Source: Pseudomonas marginalis (GTDB taxonomy: Bacteria > Pseudomonadota > Gammaproteobacteria > Pseudomonadales > Pseudomonadaceae). Taken from it: a stretch of DNA of 64,000 nucleotides. Location of the stretch: assembly GCF_001645105.1 (NCBI RefSeq), contig NZ_LKEG01000034.1, positions 179,856 to 243,855 of the forward strand. Direction: 5' to 3'. Below the pieces are notes generated by a model. That model saw only the letters and a program-made list of their open reading frames with translations. It had not been told where the DNA came from and searched no databases. The position numbers and the translations under genes were made by a program. Position 1 is the first letter of the stretch. The number at the start of each line of letters is the position of its first letter. Of this stretch, positions 25,529 through 34,196 are shown piece by piece.

Positions 25529-25615
25529 GGAAATATTCCTTGGCGAATGCCTGCATCCTAGGCAGGCTAATGGCTCGTTGTAAGAGCCATCTGGCACCAA
25601 TTTCATAGGTCCAAT

Positions 25616-27166
25616 ATGTCGCCCATCTCTGCGCCGCTGTCATTCAACCCCGCCGGTATTGAGCTGGATCGCCGTCAGGGTCTGACTCGCCAACTGTATG
25701 ACGCCTTGCGCCAGCGGGTGCTGGATGGACGACTGGTCAGTGGCACGCGCCTGCCCGCCACCCGTGACCTGGCGGCGGCGTTGTCGATTTCCCGCAACAG
25801 TGTGGTACGCGCCTACGATCAGCTGTATGCAGAGGGGTTTATTGAAAGCCGAGTCGGCGATGGCACTTATGTCGCTCAATTGCCTACGGCAAAAAAACTA
25901 TCCACAAAAGTATCCACAGGGTTTTCAACAGGCTTATCCCCAGCCTTATCCACAAAATTGGCTGATTTTCCGGAAGATCTGGACGATGAAGTTATCCACA
26001 GCGCGGGCTTGGCCCGGGTAAAAAACAACCACCTGGCCTTACCTCCCTCGGGTCCGCCTCGGGCATTCCGCGTGGGCGTGCCGGCCTTTGATCTGTTCCC
26101 CTTTGAGGTATGGGCCAAGCTGAATGGGGCATTCTGGCGCAAGCCGGATCTGGAACTGCTGTGCTATGGCGACCCGGCGGGTGACGGTCGCCTGCGCGGT
26201 CTGATCGCCGCTTACTTGCGCAGCTCACGGGGCATGCAGTGCACCGCTGAACAAATAGTGATCACCAGTGGGGCGCAGCAGGCAATCAGCCTTTGTGCAC
26301 AGTTGCTGGTAGAGCCGGGAGATGGGGTGGCGGTGGAAAACCCTGGCTACCGTGCGGCGGGGCATGCGTTCGCTTTGGCAGGCGGACGGTTGCACGGTGT
26401 ACCGGTGGACAGTGAAGGCATCGATTGCCAGGTGCTCAACAGCCTGGGCGATTGCCGAGTGGCGTATGTCACGCCCTCTCATCAGTACCCGTTGGGTGTG
26501 GTGATGAGCCTGGCGCGGCGCCTCGAACTGCTGGCCTGGGCCGAGCGCACGGGCGGTTGGATCATCGAGGACGATTACGACGGCGAATACCGCTACAGCG
26601 GCGCGCCGCTGTCACCATTGGCGGCACTGGACCGCAGCGGGCGCGTGCTGTACGTCGGCACGTTCGGCAAGGTGGCCTTTCCGGCCTTGCGCCTGGGTTA
26701 CCTGGTATTACCGCCGGGCCTGGTCGACGCCTTTTCCCGGCGGCGAGCGGTGGATATGCGCCATTCCGAAGTCAGCACCCAGGCCGTGATGGCCGAATTC
26801 ATGGCCGCCGGGCACTTCCAGCGACATATCCGGCGCATGCGCCGCGCGGCGTTGAGCCGACGCAACGCACTCCTGGCCGGGTGGCCGGGTGACCTCGACG
26901 GGGTCGCCAGCCTGCCCAGCGTTGCCGCAGGGCTGCACCTTACGGTACGCGTGGCCAGCCTGGCCCGTGAGCAACAATTGCTCGAGCAGGCCAAGGCTGC
27001 TGGTGTCGAAATCAACGGCCTGAGCAGTTACTGGCTGGCAGGCTCCAGCACACCGCCGGACCAGCGTGCGGGTCTCGTGCTGGGGTTTGCCGCGGTGCCA
27101 GAAGTTGCCATCGGCCAGGCCCTGGCGCGCTTGCGTCAGGCCTGGGGCTCTTCCACCGCCGGCTGA
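25616..27166 (+). CDS. MocR/GntR-type regulator with aminotransferase-like domain
   Basis: A 516-residue MocR protein: a GntR winged helix-turn-helix at about 20-88 (LTRQLYDALRQRVLDGRLVSGTRLPATRDLAAALSISRN), a linker (about 90-140), and a fold-type I aminotransferase domain (about 145-510) that binds PLP as an effector. The PLP lysine lies in GTFGKVAFPALRLGY (Lys about 351). The gene is divergent from the PaiB-GNAT operon by 87 bp and probably regulates it. The linker is odd: residues 95-114 are five tandem tetrapeptides (LSTK, VSTG, FSTG, LSPA, LSTK) encoded by 12-bp repeats. The 3' end overlaps the convergent toxin-like gene by 31 bp. Confidence 0.9.
   Translation: MSPISAPLSFNPAGIELDRRQGLTRQLYDALRQRVLDGRLVSGTRLPATRDLAAALSISRNSVVRAYDQLYAEGFIESRVGDGTYVAQLPTAKKLSTKVSTGFSTGLSPALSTKLADFPEDLDDEVIHSAGLARVKNNHLALPPSGPPRAFRVGVPAFDLFPFEVWAKLNGAFWRKPDLELLCYGDPAGDGRLRGLIAAYLRSSRGMQCTAEQIVITSGAQQAISLCAQLLVEPGDGVAVENPGYRAAGHAFALAGGRLHGVPVDSEGIDCQVLNSLGDCRVAYVTPSHQYPLGVVMSLARRLELLAWAERTGGWIIEDDYDGEYRYSGAPLSPLAALDRSGRVLYVGTFGKVAFPALRLGYLVLPPGLVDAFSRRRAVDMRHSEVSTQAVMAEFMAAGHFQRHIRRMRRAALSRRNALLAGWPGDLDGVASLPSVAAGLHLTVRVASLAREQQLLEQAKAAGVEINGLSSYWLAGSSTPPDQRAGLVLGFAAVPEVAIGQALARLRQAWGSSTAG
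25898..26000 (+). repeat. tandem 12-bp repeats forming a DnaA-box-like cluster
   Basis: Five 12-bp units span 25898-25957. They contain CTATCCACA (25898), GTATCCACA (25910), a poorer unit (25922), TTATCCCCA (25934) and TTATCCACA (25946). One more perfect TTATCCACA is at 25992-26000, in a different codon phase. TTATCCACA is the canonical DnaA box. The array encodes the linker of the MocR protein. Confidence 0.8.
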
Positions 27167-30100
27167 GGTGGCTTGCTTTTAAAGAACAGCGTGCGCGCCA
27201 GTTGGGGGCTGATCTCACTGCGGTAGATACTGATATTGTTGCGGCTGGCGTCGTTCCTGCGCTCGTATTTTCCGCCCAGGCCGCGTTGGTCTGGGGTTTT
27301 CAGGTGGGCAGCGGTGAAGTTCTCCTCTGATCCTGTCAGCGCGTTGTAGTGAAAGTGGGCATACCACAACGTTTTCTTGGTTTGGATATCCACCACGGGA
27401 TACTCCTGCAGAAAACTTGAGTGACGTCCGGTGAGCTTGATGCGCGCACCGGTGGGCGGGTTGATGGTAACCACCCCTTCCTTGAGCAACAGCTCGACAT
27501 GAGCCGCCGTGGGAGGCCGTGTCTTGAGCATATGGATGTGGAGGCGCTTGCGTTCGCCCTGGAGCTTGCTGATCGCGGCGGACAGTCGTTTGTTGAGCAT
27601 TGCTGAGGGGTGTGTGGTGCTTTCTGTCAGATTGCTCAGGGTCAGTGCTTCTTCGATCTCCTGGCTGGCGTGCATCAGCTGTTCGATCCGGTTACTGATA
27701 CGCTCTTCAATGGTTACGGGCAGCCATCCCGCCTCGTTGGACAGCACTTCCGTGCGCGTGATAAAGGCCTCAAGCGTGTCCAGCAGGGCCTGGCCGTGGG
27801 TCGTGCTCTGTTTAAGGTTGCGGGCCTGGGCGCGGCTGGTTGATCGCGCCGCGGGTGGTTGTTCAACCCATACGCCCGGCTCTTTTTCGTGGAACGTGGC
27901 GATTACCTTGCCGGTCAGCGGCTCCTTTACCTCCACCAGTGCTGTGCTGCCTTCGGCGTCCGGCAGGCGTTCTTCGCCGATGACAATCCCCTTGAGATGC
28001 GTCTTGATGACTCTCTTCGTGACCCTGGACGAGGGGCGGGAAGGTCCAGGCATGGGTTCCAGGGTTTGGGCTTTGCGTTCGCGCAGCAGGCCGGTCAGTT
28101 CTCGCGTGGCGTTTTGGGCGAACTCATCGATTTGTTTGCGCAGATTGGCCAATGGGGTTTTTTGCAGGTCGTCGGGGAAGTCGGCCGGCAACTCCACCAG
28201 GTTCTGATCCACGCTCGCGAATTGATCTACCAGGCTGTCGAGGGTTTCGATCAACTGGTCTTGAGTGGCTTCATTCTCCGGGTCCAGGGCGACTCGCAGG
28301 CTTTGCACTGCCAGCTCGGCGGTTTCGATAATGCGCGCAACCGCTTCCCTGGCCGCCGGCAAGCTCTCGGTTTTGGTCTCATTGAGGCATAGGAAGGTAC
28401 TCAGGCTGATCTTGAACGCTTTGAGGTCAGTGAGGCTCACATTCGCCAGGCCGAGCCCATGAATAGTGGCGAACCTGACACCCCTTTCACCGAGCTCCCG
28501 CATCTCCCTTAAAGGGGTCTCGATGAACGTAAGGCGTTCAATCATATCCTGGGTGACCTCATAGACTTTTTGATAGGTACTGAGGGGGAGTGTCGCCAGC
28601 GTATCGTCATCAGGGTCCATGTGCCCTTCGACTGAACGTAGTTGTTGTTGGAACCCGTCCAACTGTTCGTTGATGGCTGAGCGGGCCACGAAAATCTGGT
28701 TGGTCAGGTATTCGTACATCCCGTCCAGGTAATTGGGAACGGTGTCGATGATCTTCAGCGATTTGAGTTGGGCGATCGTCACGTCGAGTTCCTTGATGTG
28801 ATTGTCCGCCTGGGCAAGGTAAGTGGTTCGAGCCGCTTCCTGGGCGTCCTCCGGCGTTGCGGCGATGGCCTCGCGCAGTGCCTCAAGCTCGCTGTGCCGT
28901 TGCATCAATTGCTTGTCAAAGCTATTTAACTGCTCGCGCAGGTCTTTTATTTTCGGCGGCTTGAGGCGCTGACCCTTTTGCCGCAGGCGGCGCAGCCCGC
29001 TGGCTTTCAATCGGAACCGGATGTCGATAAACCACTGGCCAGCACGGTTGCTGGTCAGCGGAAAGCCTGTTCGCTGTGACTGTTTTGGATCAACAATCAG
29101 GACTGAATCGTTTTCGTCCACATCAACCTCAAACCATCGAGTCCCAACCGGCGCATACCAGTGTTCCCCTGCGCTGTAGAGGTGCTTGTAGGCGGTGTCC
29201 TCCTTGTACTGTTCGCTCAGGGATGATGGCTTCTCGACCATGAGGGCATCCAGGATCGCTCCGAGATTGCGCCGGGACTGAGTCAGCGCGCCGCTGGCAT
29301 GCAGCGTACCTTGATGGTCCGCCGGCAGCTCACCTGCCGTGATCGTCGGTTTTTGTATCAGGACCATGGCGGGTGAGGGCTTGGACGGTTCGGCGGGTTC
29401 TGACGGCTTGGGATGCTTGGAGGGCGTGGACGACTCGCCCGGCTCGGAAGAGGCGCGGGTTTCTTTTTCGATCGCCGCGCTGGGGGGTCGTTGTGTACTG
29501 ATGTGCATCGTCAACACCATGCCCAGCGTCAGCAATATATCCACCCAGGCGGAGAGCTCGGCAGGTCGCTCGTTTATTTCTCTGGCATCCACGACATGTT
29601 GCAGATCATCCATCAATTGCCAGATCCAGGACGCTGCGCCGACGGTTTTCCCCATGAATGGCAGTGCCGCGGTAAAGATCTGCCAGCCCATGTGCTTCAA
29701 GCTTTCCCAGCGGCCCTCGGCATTGGAGACAGACTGGCGGTCGGCCAGGTTTGCCAATGCCGTGGCGTGAGTTTTGAACAGCGTCGCGAAATAGTCATTG
29801 CGCAACACCTCATTGCCGAAACGGATCGGCCCTGTCATCACCAGCACATCAAGTGGGTCATTAAGCAGGCTGGTAAACACCCAGGGGGACGGCAGGGTGC
29901 CGGTGAATACGAACTGGCCGTAAGCGGTGCGCTCCTTGTCGGGCAACCAGGCGAGGATCGACTGGCGCAAGGTCGTTGATTGCTTGATTTCATAGAGCAG
30001 GTTGGCTTCAGAGGCGAACTCCATCAACGGCTCATTGCTCAGTGGTCGATAGAGCAGGCAAGGGCCGTTTTTTGGGGCTTGGGGGCCAATGATGAACATG

Positions 30101-31806
30101 TTGTCGACCGTATCCACGGCTGTCGTCAGGCGCCGCTTGGGGTACAGGGCCAGGGGGCGGATCACCACCGGGTAACCGTCTACCCGCTGCTTTTCAGTCT
30201 CCGTGTTCATCACGGCACACACGTAGCGATAACCCTGTTCGGTCAGGCCGTGAAGACCGCGAATCTTGTACTGCAAGGCCAGCAAGGGCAGTTGCAGGCG
30301 CAATTGTTCGGTGTAGAGTTTTTGCCGGCGCAAGGACTGCGCGGCGTCCTCCAGCAATTTGCTTTTGATCAGGGCGGGATAGTGTTTGCCGATATCGACC
30401 TGGGTAATCAGTTTTTCCAAGTATTGCGCCGTCATCCAGGTCGGCGTCATCGTCCCGTTGCGGTAAATCACGACCTTGTTACCCAACGGCAGGGCGATCA
30501 GGTTTTCCAGGGCCAACTCGGTCAGCGTGAAGGTTTGCGTCTGGGTTTGGCCGGGTACGGCCAGCGTGCCCCAGACCACTGCGCTGGTCACGGCGATTTG
30601 CACGTTTTCCAGGTTGACGTTGGCAGCCTCCGGGTGGTCCTTGATCATCTGTGTGCGCAAGGCGTCGCGGGCAAAATCACCCACGGCGGGAATGTCATCC
30701 ATATAGGTTTTGCCGTTCTCCTGCAGGTTCAAGGCCGCCAAGTCCATCATGTAACGACCATAGGCCGACTGGTCGGGTGACGAGGCCTGCTGCAACCATC
30801 CGGGCAGTGAGTCGCGAACCCAGCCAAGCCGGGATTGATCCTGTTGCGTGAACGCGTGGAGCTCCTCCTTCGCACTGTCCGCCGGGGAAAGTGGCTTGAT
30901 GTCCTCATCGTCAAAGGCGATGTGCCGCAGCGCTTCGATTTGCAGGCTGATCAGGCTGCTGGCCTGATACTCAAAGAAATTGCCCGATGGCTCGAACAGT
31001 CGCCAATGGATTTCGCGCCCCGCAAATAAATGGGGATGGGGCGCCAGGTATTCACCAAACGCCTTCATCGAGCTGAATTTTTTATAGCCGGTGGCAATCG
31101 AGTAACAGAGGATGAGCTCCCGTGTGCCCAACTTCCCGATCACCAGCGCCATAGAGGTCACATTGAGGTGTTTGCTGACGCTACCCGCTTGCTCATCGAT
31201 ATCAATCAGGTAGGCGTGGGCGTCATAGTTGTCATGGGGCTGGCGCTGTGCGTATTCGGGGTAGTGAAAAACATTCCTGGCCATGGCGCACTCATCGTCG
31301 TCCCAGTCATCGACGGTGTGTACATTCCAGAGGTTGCGCAGTGTGCGGGCCAACGTCTTCCAGCGTGGCCCGTTCTGGCCGCCGCTTTGGTTCCAGAAAT
31401 CGAGCTGTTGTTCCTGGTAGGAGACAAACAGCAGGGGGGCCAACTCGTTGATCAACTGCGCGATACGGTCAACCTGGACGGAAACGTGGGTGTTTGCCTG
31501 CTCCTGGGTTTGATTGATCAGATAGTGCTCACCGTCGATCCAGGTCAGCGCGACGTTGGTCAACGCACTGCGCGCCAGTGCGCCGGCCAGCGATTGAAGG
31601 TGCGGAAGGTCGGGCACCACCTCACCGCTGACGCTTTGCCAGCGAGGGGTGACCAGGATGGCCAGGTTGGGGTCGATATCGAGGTCCGGGTACAGCTCGG
31701 CCAGCGCCGATCGTAAAGTCGCCGCCGCGACCTCCCGCAGGGAGGGGCCGGTGGCCAGTTGAGTCAGCAGATCGTTGGCGCTGGGGGACAGTGCAGTGTC
31801 ATTCAT
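27136..31806 (-). CDS. large dermonecrotic-toxin-like protein (DUF6543 type)
   Basis: A 1556-residue protein without a signal peptide. The N-terminal part (about 1-730) resembles the Pseudomonas dermonecrotic toxin N-terminal region (TLRSALAELYPDLDIDPNLAILVTPRW is a typical opening). A hydrophobic stretch (about 740-760, ILLTLGMVLTMHI) and a Ser/Pro/Glu-rich linker (about 770-815) separate it from a second half. That half has the HWYAPVGTRWFEVDVDENDSVLIVDPK segment (about 885), long helical or coiled-coil segments (about 960-1350) and a C-terminal beta-rich piece (about 1460-1540). No LRR or NEL ubiquitin-ligase motif is seen. Probably a secreted effector or toxin; route and activity unknown. 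It is monocistronic and its 3' end overlaps the MocR gene. Confidence 0.72.
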   Translation of the reverse strand: MNDTALSPSANDLLTQLATGPSLREVAAATLRSALAELYPDLDIDPNLAILVTPRWQSVSGEVVPDLPHLQSLAGALARSALTNVALTWIDGEHYLINQTQEQANTHVSVQVDRIAQLINELAPLLFVSYQEQQLDFWNQSGGQNGPRWKTLARTLRNLWNVHTVDDWDDDECAMARNVFHYPEYAQRQPHDNYDAHAYLIDIDEQAGSVSKHLNVTSMALVIGKLGTRELILCYSIATGYKKFSSMKAFGEYLAPHPHLFAGREIHWRLFEPSGNFFEYQASSLISLQIEALRHIAFDDEDIKPLSPADSAKEELHAFTQQDQSRLGWVRDSLPGWLQQASSPDQSAYGRYMMDLAALNLQENGKTYMDDIPAVGDFARDALRTQMIKDHPEAANVNLENVQIAVTSAVVWGTLAVPGQTQTQTFTLTELALENLIALPLGNKVVIYRNGTMTPTWMTAQYLEKLITQVDIGKHYPALIKSKLLEDAAQSLRRQKLYTEQLRLQLPLLALQYKIRGLHGLTEQGYRYVCAVMNTETEKQRVDGYPVVIRPLALYPKRRLTTAVDTVDNMFIIGPQAPKNGPCLLYRPLSNEPLMEFASEANLLYEIKQSTTLRQSILAWLPDKERTAYGQFVFTGTLPSPWVFTSLLNDPLDVLVMTGPIRFGNEVLRNDYFATLFKTHATALANLADRQSVSNAEGRWESLKHMGWQIFTAALPFMGKTVGAASWIWQLMDDLQHVVDAREINERPAELSAWVDILLTLGMVLTMHISTQRPPSAAIEKETRASSEPGESSTPSKHPKPSEPAEPSKPSPAMVLIQKPTITAGELPADHQGTLHASGALTQSRRNLGAILDALMVEKPSSLSEQYKEDTAYKHLYSAGEHWYAPVGTRWFEVDVDENDSVLIVDPKQSQRTGFPLTSNRAGQWFIDIRFRLKASGLRRLRQKGQRLKPPKIKDLREQLNSFDKQLMQRHSELEALREAIAATPEDAQEAARTTYLAQADNHIKELDVTIAQLKSLKIIDTVPNYLDGMYEYLTNQIFVARSAINEQLDGFQQQLRSVEGHMDPDDDTLATLPLSTYQKVYEVTQDMIERLTFIETPLREMRELGERGVRFATIHGLGLANVSLTDLKAFKISLSTFLCLNETKTESLPAAREAVARIIETAELAVQSLRVALDPENEATQDQLIETLDSLVDQFASVDQNLVELPADFPDDLQKTPLANLRKQIDEFAQNATRELTGLLRERKAQTLEPMPGPSRPSSRVTKRVIKTHLKGIVIGEERLPDAEGSTALVEVKEPLTGKVIATFHEKEPGVWVEQPPAARSTSRAQARNLKQSTTHGQALLDTLEAFITRTEVLSNEAGWLPVTIEERISNRIEQLMHASQEIEEALTLSNLTESTTHPSAMLNKRLSAAISKLQGERKRLHIHMLKTRPPTAAHVELLLKEGVVTINPPTGARIKLTGRHSSFLQEYPVVDIQTKKTLWYAHFHYNALTGSEENFTAAHLKTPDQRGLGGKYERRNDASRNNISIYRSEISPQLARTLFFKSKPPQPAVEEPQA

Positions 31807-31832
31807 AAGGGCATCCTGGCCGCAAGAAAGGG

Positions 31833-31858
31833 GCCGCTAGGGTGCGTAGCGGCGTTTT
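31833..31858. terminator. hairpin between the aph operon and the toxin gene
   Basis: GCCGCTA-GGGTGCG-TAGCGGC with a T5 tract on the + strand (31855-31859). On the minus strand, where both neighbours are read, the 3' side is C-rich, then TTTCTT, so termination there is only possible, not clear. Confidence 0.45.
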
Positions 31859-31940
31859 TCTCACAGTAAGGATGTTGCCCACTCGGCGAGCGGTAGTTAA
31901 GTCAAGGCCAACCCCTCAGGCCCTGCGGTGGACTCGGCGA

Positions 31941-33032
31941 TCAGGTACCCGACTTGATTTTGGTCCAGGCCCTGGTCCTGGCGCGCTCGGCATCCCGGGT
32001 CAGCGGTTTCAAGGTGTACAGCGTGGCCATGGCCGCCTCGGTCGGGTACAGGTTCGGGTTGTTGCGAATCGACGGGTCGACCTGCTCGGTGGCGTCCTTG
32101 TTCGGGTTGGGGTAACCGACGAAGTCGCTGATGGGCGCGATCACGGCCGGTTGCAGTAAGTAGTTGATGAAGGTGTAGGCGTCCTGCGGGTTTTTTGCGC
32201 CTTTGGGAATGGCGAGCATGTCGAACCAGATCGGTGCCCCTTCCTTGGGCAGGCGCATGTCCACGGTGACACCGTTCTTGGCCTCTTTGGCGCGGTTGGC
32301 GGCCTGGGAGAAGCTGCCTGAGTAACCGACGGCTACGCAGATGTCGCCGTTGGCGATGTCGGCCATGTACTTGGAGGAATGGAAGTAGGTGACAGAGGGG
32401 CGGATCTTCAGCAGCAACGCTTCGGCTTTTTCATAATCCTTGGGGTTGCTGCTGTTGGGGTCCAGCCCCAGGTGCTGCAGGGCGAGGGGCAGGATTTCCG
32501 AGGGGGAGTCCAGCAGCGCGACGCCACATTGCTTGAGCTTGCTGATGTTTTCTTCCTTGAAGATCAGGTCCCAGCTGTCCACCGGCGCATCGGCGCCCAG
32601 CGCGGCCTTGACCTTGTCCGGGTTAAAGCCGATCAGGATGGTGCCGTACATGTAGGGCACGGCGAATTTGTTACCGGGGTCGTTGGCTTCGATCAGCTTC
32701 ATCAGCTTGGGGTCGAGGTGGTTCCAGTTCGGTAACTGGCTGCGGTCCAACGGCTGGAATACGCCGGCCTCGATCTGCTTGGCCAGGAACACGTTGGACG
32801 GCACCACCACGTCATACCCGGAGTTGCCGGTGAGCAGCTTGGCTTCCAGCGCCTCGTTGGTGTCGAAAATGTCGTACACCAATTTGATGGCGGGGTTCTG
32901 CGCCTTGAAGTCCTCCAGCGCCTTGGGCGTGATGTAGTCGAACCAGTTATAGACGCGCAGGGTTTTTTCTTCGGCGTGGGCCACGCCGCTGATAACGGTG
33001 GCGCAGAGGATAAGTGACTTGAGCATGTTCAT
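31941..33032 (-). CDS. periplasmic polyamine-binding protein of an ABC transporter (PotF/SpuD-like)
   Basis: A 363-residue solute-binding protein with a signal peptide ending VAHA (about 1-20). The mature part opens EEKTLRVYNWFDYITPKALEDF, the hallmark of PotF/SpuD/SpuE-type putrescine/spermidine-binding proteins, and keeps the SYD-like NSGYDVVVPSNVFLAKQIEAG loop. The start overlaps the stop of the deacetylase gene by 4 bp, so the two are translationally coupled. No permease or ATPase genes adjoin, so it must share a transporter encoded elsewhere or act as a sensor component. Ligand preference (acetylated or free polyamine) is not readable by eye. Confidence 0.88.
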   Translation of the reverse strand: MNMLKSLILCATVISGVAHAEEKTLRVYNWFDYITPKALEDFKAQNPAIKLVYDIFDTNEALEAKLLTGNSGYDVVVPSNVFLAKQIEAGVFQPLDRSQLPNWNHLDPKLMKLIEANDPGNKFAVPYMYGTILIGFNPDKVKAALGADAPVDSWDLIFKEENISKLKQCGVALLDSPSEILPLALQHLGLDPNSSNPKDYEKAEALLLKIRPSVTYFHSSKYMADIANGDICVAVGYSGSFSQAANRAKEAKNGVTVDMRLPKEGAPIWFDMLAIPKGAKNPQDAYTFINYLLQPAVIAPISDFVGYPNPNKDATEQVDPSIRNNPNLYPTEAAMATLYTLKPLTRDAERARTRAWTKIKSGT

Positions 33033-34063
33033 TGGGCAGCCCCTTCAAAACCTTCGAGAACATTGACGGCATTGATGCCGATTTCTTCCACCGCGTAGCC
33101 GCCTTCCATCACAAACAGCGTGGGTCTGCCCAAGTGGGCGATGCGTGCGCCCATTGCCAGGTAATCCGGGCTGTCGAGTTTGAATTGCGAGATAGGGTCG
33201 TCCTTGAAGGTGTCCACCCCCAGGGACACCACAATGATGTCTGGCCCATAACGTTCAATCTCGTTGCAGGCCTGTTCCAGCGCTGCGCTCCAGCGCTCCC
33301 AGCCGGAACCCGCGGGCAACGGGTAGTTGACATTGAAGCCTGCCCCCGCGCCCTCGCCCAGTTCGTCGGCATAGCCGAGAAAAAACGGAAACTCCGCCGC
33401 CGGGTCACCGTGGATCGAGGTGAACAGCACGTCGTTGCGCGCATAAAAGATCGATTGGGTGCCGTTGCCGTGGTGGTAGTCCACGTCCAGGATCGCGACC
33501 TTTCGGTGGCCCTGGTCGAGAAACGCCTGGGCTGCAATGGCGGCGTTGTTGAGGTAGCAATAGCCGCCCATCAAGTCACTGGCGGCGTGGTGCCCCGGTG
33601 GCCGGCAAAGGGCGAAGGCACTGCGGGCGCCTTGCTGGATTGCTTGTTGCGCCGTCAGCGCCACTTGGGCCGCGCTATAGGCGGCTTGCCAGGTGCCGGC
33701 GGTAATTGGGGCCCCGCCGTCGAAGCTGTAATAACCGAGTTGGCCGTGCAGGCTGGTGGGCAATACACGGCGCAAGGTGCGGGCCGGCCAGGTGTAGGGC
33801 AGCAGGTCGCCGTCCTGGCCGAACTCGGTCCAGCGTTGCCATGCACCTTTGAAGAAGTCGAGGTAGTCACGGCTGTGGATGCGTTGCAGCGGCGCCAGGC
33901 CAAAGTCCTGCGGGGCTTGGACGGCGCCCAGTTCACGGTCCTTGACCCGCTGCAGCACATGGTCGGCGCGCGAGGGCATTTCAAAGCAGGGCATCAGTTG
34001 CCCGTCCATCAGTTCACAACGGCCGTGGTGCAGGTGGTGATCGTCTGAGTAGATCGTCAGCAT
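33029..34063 (-). CDS. aphA: acetylpolyamine amidohydrolase, histone-deacetylase fold
   Basis: A 344-residue zinc-dependent deacetylase of the class II HDAC-like acetylpolyamine amidohydrolases. Catalytic and zinc residues are all present: RPPGHHA with His158/His159, DVDYHHG with Asp195 and His197, and GVDTFKDDP carrying the third zinc Asp (near 284). The GGYA loop that holds the general Tyr follows near the end. It removes acetyl from acetylputrescine/acetylcadaverine. The operon partner is a polyamine-binding protein, the same pairing as aphA-PA1410 in P. aeruginosa as I recall it. An AraC regulator lies upstream on the same strand. Confidence 0.93.
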   Translation of the reverse strand: MLTIYSDDHHLHHGRCELMDGQLMPCFEMPSRADHVLQRVKDRELGAVQAPQDFGLAPLQRIHSRDYLDFFKGAWQRWTEFGQDGDLLPYTWPARTLRRVLPTSLHGQLGYYSFDGGAPITAGTWQAAYSAAQVALTAQQAIQQGARSAFALCRPPGHHAASDLMGGYCYLNNAAIAAQAFLDQGHRKVAILDVDYHHGNGTQSIFYARNDVLFTSIHGDPAAEFPFFLGYADELGEGAGAGFNVNYPLPAGSGWERWSAALEQACNEIERYGPDIIVVSLGVDTFKDDPISQFKLDSPDYLAMGARIAHLGRPTLFVMEGGYAVEEIGINAVNVLEGFEGAAQ

Positions 34064-34196
34064 ATTGTTGTTCTCCGCAGGCGGTATCGGTGCCTGCAGT
34101 CTTGCTGGCGGCGCAGGTTATGAGAACGGCAAGAGCGGCCAAAAGGGGATATATATGGCCAGATTTTCTGTCCGTAATTCGCCCCTCAATAGCGCG

